In this document: one piece after another, positions 39,151 to 47,557 of the stretch
How the letters are laid out: every line of letters starts with the position of its first letter
Position numbering within the stretch: the first letter of the stretch is position 1
Origin: Brasilonema angustatum HA4187-MV1
Lineage (GTDB): Bacteria > Cyanobacteriota > Cyanobacteriia > Cyanobacteriales > Nostocaceae
Assembly (NCBI GenBank): GCA_019359695.1
Contig: JAHHGV010000018.1
Coordinates: 62,001-126,000, forward strand
DNA: 64,000 bases
Direction of reading: 5' to 3'
Program-made: the position numbers and the translations under genes
Notes under the pieces: generated by a model
What the model was told of the DNA's origin: nothing
Databases searched by the model: none
Seen by the model: only the letters and a program-made list of their open reading frames with translations

Positions 39151-39253
39151 AATTCAGAGACCCTCCACTTATCATCTGTTCTTTGTTGGGCTTCTTCTTT
39201 ATATATCCCTCTTCTGTCATTTTCCGGAGTAAGCAAGTAGTAAATAAGTTAAA

Positions 39254-40010
39254 TTATCCAGAACCATAACAGGGTTTGAATTGATTCATTGTACTAATTA
39301 ATTGATTGAATTCCAGGAAAAAATTGGAATTTGTAAAAATATTTAACCAGGGGTCAATTAAGCAAAATAGTAATATAGGTTGGACAATGAGACGCAGATT
39401 ATTTAAAGTATTCTTCCATCCACATTCATGATTCCATTGTTGATGATTAGAAAAATCAACAGAACTATTTTCTTGTACCTCCGGTTCTATTTGACTAATA
39501 TTTAAGCCTACAAATGCTGGAGAATTTAAACTAATCATGCTGTAAACACAAAAAAAAATTTCCTACCACCTCTCAATATGTTGGGAATTAGTAAAACGAT
39601 AATCTGTCCAACCTAGTTCCTGTTTACACTGCCGAAAACCATATTCTACCCAGGTTCTTAATCCATATAGGTCGCCTAAAGTTTTCTTCAAATTCCCTTG
39701 AAGATTTGTCATGACGAAAGAAGTAGAATTCTCCGGCATCGTTTCTGGACCGGTAGTTATTTCCTAGTAAGTTATGGCTCTTTTTTTACCATAAATTATT
39801 TCTCTAATGTATCTAGTTTCTGATTTTTGATTGCTAAATGTTCTTTCAAATTTACACCACTTATTCGCCCTGACGCTCTGACCTGCTGGCAGCCAGACTC
39901 CATGATTACTTCTTATTGCTACGACATAATCTAATTTATATTCAGCTAGTTTTCTAATAAATTGACTACTTTCACCCTCCGGGTTCGCAGTCGCAACAAG
40001 CGCGGCTCGC
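39254..40010 (-). pseudogene. IS701-like DDE transposase remnant with two in-frame amber stops
   Basis: One frame runs from about 40010 down to 39254 and reads like an IS701/IS4-group transposase (KLAEYKLDYVVAIRSNHG, LRTWVEYGFRQCKQELGW, C-terminal SGWKNTLNN-like region HECGWKNTLNNLRLI). It is broken by TAG at 39764-39766 and TAG at 39563-39565, both at positions where a Trp is expected (TYW, ERWW). The 5' end is lost in a G/C-rich dispersed repeat. It is inactive. Confidence 0.8.
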
Positions 40011-40028
40011 CGCCCAACGCGCTGCTCA

Positions 40029-40512
40029 CCATATAAATTACGACGAGTGTGGGTAAATATGGGAGAGCAGCCGATCGCCAACGTGTACTGGCGTTATCAA
40101 TGGCTGTGGTTATATGGTTTTGTACATCCGGAATCTGGAGAGACAAATTAATTGGATTTTACCAAAAGTTAACGTTTGTCTTTTTAACCAAGTTTTAGCC
40201 GACTTCGCGCGAGAATTTAAATTAGGTCAAGATAAGCACATCATATTAACTCTTGACAGAGCCGGATGGCATACGAGCAAAGATTTAGAGATACCCGTGG
40301 GTTTGCATTTGGAATATTTACCTGCCTATTCACCCGAATTGCAGGCTGCAGAACGTTTGTGGCCGTTAGTTAATGAACCCATAGCGAATCGTTCTTTCGA
40401 TCAACTTGAGGATGAGCGAGGAAGCTTTATTCCAATGCTGTAAAGTCCTTTTAGAACAGCAGTTTTTAATTCGGGCTATTACTTACTATCATTGGTGGCC
40501 CCAGACTGCCTG
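40029..40512 (+). pseudogene. IS630-family transposase fragment, frameshifted
   Basis: Reads LRRVWVNMGEQPIANVYW and YQWLWLYGFVHPESGETN, then after a slip near 40145 WILPKVNVCLFNQVLADF, LTLDRAGWHTSKDLEIP and YLPAYSPELQAAERLWPL, then after a second slip near 40415 EEALFQCCKVLLEQQF to a stop at 40510. This is the catalytic C-terminal half of an IS630 DDE transposase. At least two frameshifts and the missing N-terminus make it inactive. Confidence 0.85.
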
Positions 40513-40516
40513 TTAA

Positions 40517-41401
40517 TTACTCCGATGCTACCGGATTTAATATAAACTGCTTCTCCATTTGCAGATATTCAGGTACACCAATCAGATTTTGAAATTCCTT
40601 GAACTCAACCAACTCCTGAAAATCCGCCGTAGTTCCCTGTTCTTTCAATTGACGCAAGCAAGCAGTCATAACTTTTGTCGCTGCAAGCAAAGCAGAAACT
40701 GGGAAAAACACAATCTTAAAACCTAACTCCTGCAACTGTGACGCCGAGAGTTGGGGAGTTTTGCCACCTTCGACAATATTGGCGACTAAAGGAACATCTG
40801 GAAACGCAGAGGCAATTTTTTGTAATTCTTCGACAGATTGAGGCGCTTCAATAAATAAGATATCTGCTCCAGCATCAATATAAGCTTTACCACGATTCAT
40901 TGCTTCTTCCAAACCCAATGCAGCACGAGCATCAGTGCGAGCAATAATAATTAAACCACTCTCACCACGCGCATGTACAGCCGCCCGAATTTTACCAACA
41001 TGTTCAGCCATCGAAATGACTCGTTTTCCCTCAAAGTGACCACATTTTTTTGGCCATTCTTGGTCTTCTAGTAAAATACCCGCAATTCCTTGCTGCACCG
41101 CGTCCTTTACAGTTCGGATCACGTTTAATACGTTGCCATAGCCAGTGTCCATATCAGCAATTAAAGGTATACTCACTGATTGAGCAATTCGTCCTGTGCT
41201 GGCAAGTATTTCCGTCGCAGTCATCAAACCATAGTCTGGTACACCAAGTGTAGAGGCGGCGATACCAAAGCCACTAGTCGCGATTAATTCAAAACCCAAT
41301 TGTTCAGCCAGTTTTGCTCCCAAGCAATCGTAAACGCCAGGAATGATGATAATTTCCGGACGCTGTAGTAATTGTCGCAGCTTTTGACTAGAAGGTTGCA
41401 T
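40517..41401 (-). CDS. Isocitrate lyase / PEP mutase family enzyme
   Basis: 294 residues from ATG at 41401 (MQPSSQKLRQLL). The frame can be extended to 41533, but that part is translated heptamer repeat (Pro-Cys-Leu-rich) and not a real N-terminus. TIM-barrel enzyme with the metal motif DMDTGYGN and the catalytic loop EDQEWPKKCGHF (KKCGH), then ARTDARA and FIEAPQS. The family includes 2-methylisocitrate lyase, carboxyphosphonoenolpyruvate phosphonomutase and oxaloacetate decarboxylase-like enzymes; the KKCGH Cys favours a C-C lyase. No phosphonate or methylcitrate genes are nearby, so the substrate is open. Confidence 0.9.
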   Translation of the reverse strand: MQPSSQKLRQLLQRPEIIIIPGVYDCLGAKLAEQLGFELIATSGFGIAASTLGVPDYGLMTATEILASTGRIAQSVSIPLIADMDTGYGNVLNVIRTVKDAVQQGIAGILLEDQEWPKKCGHFEGKRVISMAEHVGKIRAAVHARGESGLIIIARTDARAALGLEEAMNRGKAYIDAGADILFIEAPQSVEELQKIASAFPDVPLVANIVEGGKTPQLSASQLQELGFKIVFFPVSALLAATKVMTACLRQLKEQGTTADFQELVEFKEFQNLIGVPEYLQMEKQFILNPVASE

Positions 41402-41403
41402 GA

Positions 41404-41561
41404 ATAAATCAGTGAACAGGGAACAGGGAACAGGGAACAGGGAGCACAGGGGGCAGGGAACAGGGAGCAGGGGGCAGGGGGCAGGGAGCAGTAAATAGTA
41501 AACAGGGAACAGGGAACAGTAAACAGTGAACAATTGATAACTGATAACTGATAACTGTTAA
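41404..41561. repeat. Heptamer (CAGGGAA/CAGGGGG) and TGATAAC tandem repeats
   Basis: Short tandemly repeated units of the STRR kind known from heterocystous cyanobacteria, followed by four near-copies of AACTGAT at 41529-41558. They lie directly against the start of the ICL-family gene. The rest of the gap to 41797 is A/T-rich and should contain the arsR promoter; I see no sure operator. Confidence 0.85.
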
Positions 41562-41797
41562 AGTTTTGTCTTGTTTAGATTAGTATAACAGGTGCATGGC
41601 ATGAACAATTCAAAATGGACTGCGTCCTTGCACTCTACAAAAACAAAAATTAAAAAATCAAATCAATACCTGTGGAAATCACGGTATTAGCACGACTTAT
41701 AGGTATAAAGCTTTGCATTTTTGCCAGAGTTAATACTTGCAACTTCAATTTTCTATTCCACAATAGAGAGTGAACACTTTCACCTTCATTTTTATTA

Positions 41798-42127
41798 ATG
41801 CAATCCTCCTCCACAACCACTCCTGATTTAATTGTTCTCGGTTTCCATGCTCTTTCCGATCCACTGAGAATTAGTGTTATCGAACTACTGCAAAATAAAG
41901 AGCTTTGTGTATGTGACTTGTGCGATGCTTTAGAAGTCAGCCAGTCAAAGCTATCTTTTCACTTAAAAACTCTTCGGGAAGCTGGTTTAGTTCGCTCTCG
42001 TCAAGAAGGACGCTGGATTTACTACAGCCTCAATATACCTCAATTTGCTGCTTTAGAGCAGTATTTGTCAGAGTTTCGCCGCCTGTACCAAATTCTGCCT
42101 GCTCGTTTGTGTCAAGAGTCATCCTAA
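41798..42127 (+). CDS. arsR: ArsR-family arsenic-responsive repressor
   Basis: 109 residues, winged helix. The metalloid-binding motif ELCVCDLC is at about 32-39 and the recognition helix is in SQSKLSFHLKTLREAGLV. It represses its own operon and releases DNA when arsenite or antimonite binds the Cys pair. It is followed by acr3 and arsC on the same strand, which supports the assignment. The start ATG at 41798 follows an A/T-rich stretch without a clear RBS. Confidence 0.93.
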   Translation: MQSSSTTTPDLIVLGFHALSDPLRISVIELLQNKELCVCDLCDALEVSQSKLSFHLKTLREAGLVRSRQEGRWIYYSLNIPQFAALEQYLSEFRRLYQILPARLCQESS

Positions 42128-42241
42128 CGCATCAACTTTTTTTGATTAATTTGTGTAACAGAATCTACTTTAAAGATTGGCATATCAATTTTTTTTGAAA
42201 TGATAGAGATATAGTCTTAATACTCTACGGGAATCAGGTCA

Positions 42242-43309
42242 ATGAAGAAGAAAAATCTTCTTAAGCAACTTTCGTTTCTTGACCGCTTCCTAACCCTTTG
42301 GATTTTTTTAGCAATGGTTATTGGGGTCTTTTTGGGTTACTTTTTTCCCGCAATAGATACCTTTATTAACCAATTCCAGGTAGGAACTACTAATATACCC
42401 ATTGCCATCGGCTTAATTCTGATGATGTATCCGCCTCTTGCCAAGGTGCGATATGAAGAGTTGGGTGATGTCTTTCGTAATGGCAAAATTCTCGGTTTAT
42501 CGCTCGTTCAGAATTGGGTTATCGGACCAATTTTGATGTTTGCTCTAGCGATTATCTTCTTACATAATTATCCAGAATACATGGCGGGATTAATTCTCAT
42601 TGGATTAGCCCGTTGTATTGCAATGGTCGTTGTCTGGAGTGATTTAGCTAGAGGAGATACTGAATACACAACAGGACTTGTGGCGTTCAACAGTATATTT
42701 CAAGTCCTGTTTTACAGTCCTTACGCTTGGTTTTTTATGAGTGTTTTGCCTCCTTTATTTGGCTTGAAGGGGAGTGTCGTCAACATTAGTATTGGAGAAA
42801 TTGCCCAGAGTGTCTTTATTTATTTAGGAATTCCTTTCATCGCTGGATTCGTGACTCGCGTTCTTTTGGTGAGAGCAAAAGGAAAAAGATGGTATCACAC
42901 TGAGTTTGTTCCCAAAATTAGCCCCATCACACTTATCGCTTTACTATTTACCATCGTGGTTATGTTTAGCTTGAAGAGCAATCTCATTGTTCAGATTCCA
43001 TTTGATGTTGTCCGAATCGCAATTCCAATGCTGATTTACTTCATACTTATGTTTTTTGTCAGCTTCTACATGGCTTGGAAAATCAGAGCTGATTATGCAA
43101 AAGCAGCAAGTGTGGCGTTTACGGCTGCGGGTAATAATTTTGAGTTGGCGATCGCCGTTGCTGTCGCTGTATTTGGAATCAACTCAGGTGCTGCTTTTAC
43201 TGCAGTCATTGGTCCATTGGTAGAAGTTCCTGTGCTGATTGGTTTGGTGAATGTCGCACTCTGGTTTCAAAGACGATTCTTCACGTCTTCTGAACCAAGA
43301 ACTTTGTAA
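42242..43309 (+). CDS. acr3: Arsenite efflux transporter Acr3
   Basis: 355 residues with about ten hydrophobic segments and the Acr3 signatures [16 protein letters not shown] (conserved Cys in TM4) and [18 protein letters not shown] (conserved Glu in TM9). It exports arsenite across the inner membrane using the proton gradient. It is 114 bp after arsR and 43 bp before arsC, consistent with one operon. Confidence 0.95.
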   Translation: MKKKNLLKQLSFLDRFLTLWIFLAMVIGVFLGYFFPAIDTFINQFQVGTTNIPIAIGLILMMYPPLAKVRYEELGDVFRNGKILGLSLVQNWVIGPILMFALAIIFLHNYPEYMAGLILIGLARCIAMVVVWSDLARGDTEYTTGLVAFNSIFQVLFYSPYAWFFMSVLPPLFGLKGSVVNISIGEIAQSVFIYLGIPFIAGFVTRVLLVRAKGKRWYHTEFVPKISPITLIALLFTIVVMFSLKSNLIVQIPFDVVRIAIPMLIYFILMFFVSFYMAWKIRADYAKAASVAFTAAGNNFELAIAVAVAVFGINSGAAFTAVIGPLVEVPVLIGLVNVALWFQRRFFTSSEPRTL

Positions 43310-43352
43310 TTTTTCAGAAAATTTTTGAATATCTAATAGAGAGGAAACGCGC

Positions 43353-43754
43353 GTGAAACGAGTCATGTTTGTTTGCAAGAAAAATTCTCGTCGTTCCCAA
43401 ATAGCAGAGGGATTTGCTCGCACATTGGGAGACGGTAAAATTGCTGTTAACAGTTCTGGATTGGAATCAAGTTCAGTAGATCCAAAAACTGTCCAAGTGA
43501 TGTCAGAAATTGGAATTGATATTAGTCATCAGACTTCCAAACCTTTAGATAATTTCAAAGCAGAAAATTATGATGCTGTGATTTCTCTTTGTGGTTGTGG
43601 AGTCAATTTACCTGAAGAATGGGTGATAAGAAATGTGTTTGAAGATTGGCAACTAGATGATCCAGAAGGGCAAGGTATAGAAACCTTTCGCCGTGTTCGA
43701 GATGAAGTTAAAGAACGAGTCGTGAAGTTGATTGAATTGTTAAGTCAAACTTAA
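43353..43754 (+). CDS. arsC: Arsenate reductase, low-MW phosphatase type
   Basis: 133 residues starting at GTG 43353 (protein MKRVMFVCKK), preceded by AGAGAGGA. The P-loop is CKKNSRRSQ with nucleophile Cys8, and the resolving pair is in SLCGCGVNLP. This layout matches the cyanobacterial glutathione/glutaredoxin-linked ArsC on a phosphatase fold. It reduces arsenate to arsenite for export by Acr3. The P-loop has Arg where many relatives have Ala or Cys after NS; this is a mild deviation. Confidence 0.93.
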   Translation: MKRVMFVCKKNSRRSQIAEGFARTLGDGKIAVNSSGLESSSVDPKTVQVMSEIGIDISHQTSKPLDNFKAENYDAVISLCGCGVNLPEEWVIRNVFEDWQLDDPEGQGIETFRRVRDEVKERVVKLIELLSQT

Positions 43755-43762
43755 AGTGTTTG

Positions 43763-44737
43763 CTATTCGGACTCACACTTTTGTACTAACTCATCTAGCT
43801 CAGCTTGCATCATCGCACGAACCTGCTCGTAACAAGCATCTACGTAGGTGCGATCGCGAGACGCCACACGACCATAGCGCTCAAATACAATTGGTGCACA
43901 GACATGAGTATGAATCTGCATGGGTAACGGAAAATTTGGTAATGGTCCAATCCCCACGCCCCAAGGTAGCCCAAGGTAAATAGGGAATACACCGGTGTTT
44001 CCATCAAGTAACCAAGGAAAGCCCCATTCATGGAATTGTTTCATCTGCTGGTAGAAATCAGCTAGCACAATCAAAGTTGAGTGTGCACCATGAGAAATAA
44101 TAGGCACAATTGGCACCTCCTCGCGCAAAGCCAGCTTGATGAATGCCTTATTGTTTGCCAGATGAATTCGGTTTCGCCAAGTGTAAGGACGAAACAAATC
44201 CTGAGCACCTCCTGGGTAAACCAGTAGTGCTGCATCTTTTCGTAGAGCCGCACTCGCCATTTTGGGATGTGCTATGAGAGCTCCCACCGGAGCACCTGGC
44301 ACAGCAAAGATAGGAGTATCCCAGGCTGACGGATGCATCAAGGCGTAGGCTAATCGCTCATAGCCAAAAGTGCGGAACCAGTCATACATGAACATTGAGG
44401 TATCTGGTGAACCCAACCCGCCATTATGAGAACCGACAATCAACACTTTTCCAACCGATGGCATATGATGCCACCCAGAGGTTTGAACCCGAAAATAGTA
44501 GCGGTAAAACCATTCCCATATCGGCATCCAAGCTTTTATAATCTCAGGGTTTCGCTCTGATAAAGACCAACCATCGAACCTACGACCAGAGGCTTTTGAG
44601 TCAGTACCCGAGTTGTTTGTGAAAATACTTAACTGCTCTAATAATTCAGAAAACGGGTTAGAGATTTTGTCGTCGTAGTCCTGGTTACGCATAAAAATAT
44701 TGTTGAATACCTTTTCCTTATAGCGTTTCCCAAGCAA
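43763..44737 (-). CDS. Lysophospholipid/diacylglycerol acyltransferase-like protein
   Basis: 324 residues. Instead of the classical HxxxxD it has SHNGGLGSPD (near 96), followed by LVYPGGAQDLFRPYTW and PIVPIISHGAHSTL, as in the MGAT/DGAT-like branch of the PlsC superfamily. It probably transfers a fatty acyl group to a lipid acceptor at the membrane. It converges on arsC with an 8 bp gap. ATG at 44692 (MRNQDYD) is an alternative start. Confidence 0.85.
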   Translation of the reverse strand: MLGKRYKEKVFNNIFMRNQDYDDKISNPFSELLEQLSIFTNNSGTDSKASGRRFDGWSLSERNPEIIKAWMPIWEWFYRYYFRVQTSGWHHMPSVGKVLIVGSHNGGLGSPDTSMFMYDWFRTFGYERLAYALMHPSAWDTPIFAVPGAPVGALIAHPKMASAALRKDAALLVYPGGAQDLFRPYTWRNRIHLANNKAFIKLALREEVPIVPIISHGAHSTLIVLADFYQQMKQFHEWGFPWLLDGNTGVFPIYLGLPWGVGIGPLPNFPLPMQIHTHVCAPIVFERYGRVASRDRTYVDACYEQVRAMMQAELDELVQKCESE

Positions 44738-45399
44738 TTGAGGTACGTCTAAATCTTTTTCTCAGAGTTAATACCTTAGGATTTACGCAACGAGATGCTT
44801 CGTTATGGGAGGGTGTAAGGGTATAGGGGGTAAGGGTTTGAACACCTACACCCTTACCCCCCCTATACCTCTATACCCCTTGCCCAAACCCTTGATTTTT
44901 CGTTTTCATGCGTAAGTCCTATACCTTTAAAAACGTACCTGACCAAGTTGGTAACCGGTATAATGCCTTTCCCCTATACCCCCATGCCCCTACACCCCTA
45001 CACCCTTTTTCAAGCTAAATCGCTACAATAAAAGCAATATATGCTGAGTAACCGTATACTTTTTTAAATAGAAAATTGAATTTTTAAGATAACTTTATAC
45101 AAAATTTTCAGGATAGAACAGATAAATTAACCTACTTTATTGGTAATTCAGACGATTTTCTACCAGTATAAGTACATAGACTACTGTCTTTTTTGGATAA
45201 AGATGCTTTGGAGATAATTGTAAGTTAGTGAACATTAAGGTAGGTTTAAAAAATACTAGACTACCAAAGATTGCTTACCAGCTACGACTTTATTCCTATC
45301 TTCTAGCTGGAGTAAAAAGCAAACTTTCAATAGTGGGTGCGAAATTTGGAATTTGAAAAATTACAGTCACATATCGCACATTAACGCAGGAAATCTTTC
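44738..45399. other. Repeat-rich intergenic region
   Basis: The first 260 bp hold G-rich and C-rich heptad-like runs (GGGTGTAAGGGTATAGGGGG and complements at 44811-44880 and 44970-45010) that can pair as hairpins. The rest is A/T-rich and probably carries the promoter of the downstream modA-like gene. I see no gene. Confidence 0.6.
44781..44820. repeat. 39-40 bp inverted repeat, left copy
   Basis: ATTTACGCAACGAGATGCTT onwards; its reverse complement occurs at 49250-49289 with one mismatch. The pair encloses the modA-like, nitrilase-like and aldehyde dehydrogenase genes. Confidence 0.75.
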
Positions 45400-46302
45400 A
45401 TGAAGAAAAGGTACAAATTAGCGCTGGCTAGCGCTAGCATTGCTTTGGGTTTCGGTGGCGTCCAAGCTAAACCAGCACAAGCTGCTACAGTTGGTGGGAT
45501 TGACATCTACGCTGCTGCCAGCTTGAACGGCAGCCTACAGGATGTTGAAGCACTTTACCAGCAAAGCAATCCAGGCGTCACCTTTAACAATACTTTTGGG
45601 GCTTCTGGTACTCTCGTTAATCAAATCCTAAACAACACAGATAATAGAAATATAGATGTCTTCTTCCCAGTATCCGAAGCACCCTTAGATACTCTGCAAT
45701 CTAACGGTAAACTCGTAGCGGGAACCAGACAAGATGTAGTAGGCAACACCTTGGCTGTAATCGAGCCTACAAATGGAACCACACCTATATCAAGCCCTCA
45801 AGACATATTAAATTTCACCCGTAACGTGGCTATTGGTGATCCTGCGGTTGTTCCAGCCGGACAGTTTGCCCAGCAATTCTTTAGGAATTCAGGGATATAT
45901 GATCGAATCCAACCCAAACTTGTCTTCGGCACGGATGTGCGTGACGTACTAAATAAAGTGTCAAGCTTGACTAATGATACTATAGATGCGGGTGTTGTTT
46001 ACAAAACAGACGCTCTAACACAACCTAATCTAGTCAAAGTTGTATACACTCCGCCTACCAACCTTTACCCTCCGATCATTTATGGCTCAGCTGTACTCAC
46101 GCAAAGTCAAAACCTAAATGCAGCTACAGATTTTAACCGCTTTCTGGGCAGCCCTCAAGCATTCAACGTGTTTCAGTCATATGGATTCAGTAAGCCCGTT
46201 CCCGAACCTCTGACTATTGGTGGCACAATAGCAGCAGGTATATTCGGTGCTGCGATGAAGCGAAAAGCAGCTAAAGCTAAAACTAAAGCAGCAGTGAATT
46301 AA
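45400..46302 (+). CDS. ModA-like substrate-binding protein with PEP-CTERM anchor
   Basis: 300 residues. A signal peptide (MKKRYKLALASASIALGFGG, cleaved near AQAA) leads to a periplasmic-binding fold like molybdate-binding ModA (IYAAASLNGSL, FGASGTLVNQI, IGDPAVVPAGQFAQ, DAGVVYKTDA). The C-terminus is VPEPLTIGGTIAAGIFG followed by basic residues, a PEP-CTERM sorting signal. The protein would thus be exported and processed or anchored by an exosortase instead of serving a free ABC transporter. No modB/modC genes are adjacent. Length without the tail fits ModA. Anion specificity is not established. Confidence 0.85.
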   Translation: MKKRYKLALASASIALGFGGVQAKPAQAATVGGIDIYAAASLNGSLQDVEALYQQSNPGVTFNNTFGASGTLVNQILNNTDNRNIDVFFPVSEAPLDTLQSNGKLVAGTRQDVVGNTLAVIEPTNGTTPISSPQDILNFTRNVAIGDPAVVPAGQFAQQFFRNSGIYDRIQPKLVFGTDVRDVLNKVSSLTNDTIDAGVVYKTDALTQPNLVKVVYTPPTNLYPPIIYGSAVLTQSQNLNAATDFNRFLGSPQAFNVFQSYGFSKPVPEPLTIGGTIAAGIFGAAMKRKAAKAKTKAAVN

Positions 46303-46358
46303 AGGTTTTTGGCAGTACCCAGCAATCAAAATTGAACTCACAACTGTAAGTAGGAATT

Positions 46359-46384
46359 AACCCAGGCGTAACCTGGGTTTTTTT
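46359..46384 (+). terminator. Rho-independent terminator after modA-like gene
   Basis: AACCCAGG and CCTGGGTT form a strong stem around CGTAA, followed by seven T. It lies 57 bp after the stop codon on the plus strand. Confidence 0.9.
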
Positions 46385-46510
46385 GCACTTTTGTCTGATG
46401 ATTAAGGGGGGATGAATGCACTTTCTCAGCCGTGAAGCTCAGATACTGTAAAAGCGATCGCCCATCGCAATAAAACATAAAATAGTGAAAATCTAGACAA
46501 AGTCGAGATT

Positions 46511-47554
46511 ATGACAGTCAATCCAGAAACCATCGACTCATTTCGAGCCTTAGCACTCCAAGTAACGTGCCACGCAGTCAACCAAGCAACTGATCGTCAG
46601 GAAGCACGTTCTTTGATGCAAAATACTATCAAGCGTTTAGGACAACAAATTGCTGCCAGTATTGCATTCATCGGCTTTGACTGTCGTTTAATTGTTTTAC
46701 CGGAATACTTCCTCACGGGCTTTCCAATGGGAGAGTCGCTGGCTGTCTGGGGGGAAAAAGCAAGTCTTGAAATGGCGGGTGCTGAATATGAGGCACTCAG
46801 TAAAATTGCACAAAAACATAGTATTTTTCTTGCGGGTAACGCCTACGAACTTGACCCCAACTTTCCAGGACTGTACTTTCAAACTTGCTTTGTTATTGAC
46901 CCATCAGGGTCAGTTGTCTTGCGGTATCGGCGGCTGAATTCTATGTTTGCTCCGACACCGCATGATGTCTGGGATAAATATCTTGACTGTTATGGACTTG
47001 AAGGTGTGTTTCCGGTTGCCAAAACTGCTATTGGGAATTTAGCGGCGATCGCATCAGAAGAAATTTTATATCCGGAAGTGACGCGCTGTCTGGGAATGCG
47101 TGGAGCAGAGATTTTTCTGCACTCAACCTCAGAAGTTTATGGTAAAGAACGCGCTCCCAAAGAAGCGGCAAAAATCTGCCGCGCGGCAGAAAATATGGCA
47201 TACGTAGTCTCATCAAATACTGCGGGTATCACTAATATCCCCATCCCTGTTGCTTCTGCCGATGGTGGCTCTAAAATCATTGACTATCGAGGGTTGGTTT
47301 TAGCCGAGACAGGCCAAGGGGAGAGTATAGCAGCTTTTGCTGAGATAGACTTGGCTGCTTTACGCCGCTACCGCCGCCGCCCAGGGTTAAATAATTTACT
47401 TTCACGACAACGGTTTGAACTCTACGCAGAAAGTTATCGTGACTCGCACTTTTACCCAGCTAACACTATGCTGGAAAAAGAAGTAGACCGCAAACACTTC
47501 ATCAAAACACAGCAAGAAACGATAGAGCGCCTAGCTAAACTGGGGGTAATTTGA
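46511..47554 (+). CDS. Nitrilase-superfamily protein with altered catalytic residues
   Basis: 347 residues with the overall layout of carbon-nitrogen hydrolases. The catalytic Glu is present in LPEYFLTGFP. The Lys position reads RYRRLN (Arg in place of Lys), and the Cys position reads IASEEILYPE, where Ser aligns with the nucleophilic Cys of (I)CYDxxxPE. So two of three triad residues differ and it may not be an amidase of the normal kind. The aldehyde dehydrogenase gene follows after 3 bp, so they are surely co-transcribed. It may be a regulatory homologue, or a hydrolase with Ser chemistry; this is inference. Confidence 0.8.
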   Translation: MTVNPETIDSFRALALQVTCHAVNQATDRQEARSLMQNTIKRLGQQIAASIAFIGFDCRLIVLPEYFLTGFPMGESLAVWGEKASLEMAGAEYEALSKIAQKHSIFLAGNAYELDPNFPGLYFQTCFVIDPSGSVVLRYRRLNSMFAPTPHDVWDKYLDCYGLEGVFPVAKTAIGNLAAIASEEILYPEVTRCLGMRGAEIFLHSTSEVYGKERAPKEAAKICRAAENMAYVVSSNTAGITNIPIPVASADGGSKIIDYRGLVLAETGQGESIAAFAEIDLAALRRYRRRPGLNNLLSRQRFELYAESYRDSHFYPANTMLEKEVDRKHFIKTQQETIERLAKLGVI

Positions 47555-47557
47555 GTC

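Noticed and set aside
39010-39250. Open frames on both strands across the tandem repeat
   Set aside because: Low-complexity repeats of the same motif without RBS or known family; treated as a repeat.
41404-41561. Possible CRISPR array
   Set aside because: Units are 7 bp and contiguous, without spacers of constant length; this is a heptamer tandem repeat.
44810-45010. Possible CRISPR or telomere-like G-run array
   Set aside because: Irregular G-rich and C-rich heptads pairing with each other; no repeat-spacer order and no cas genes.
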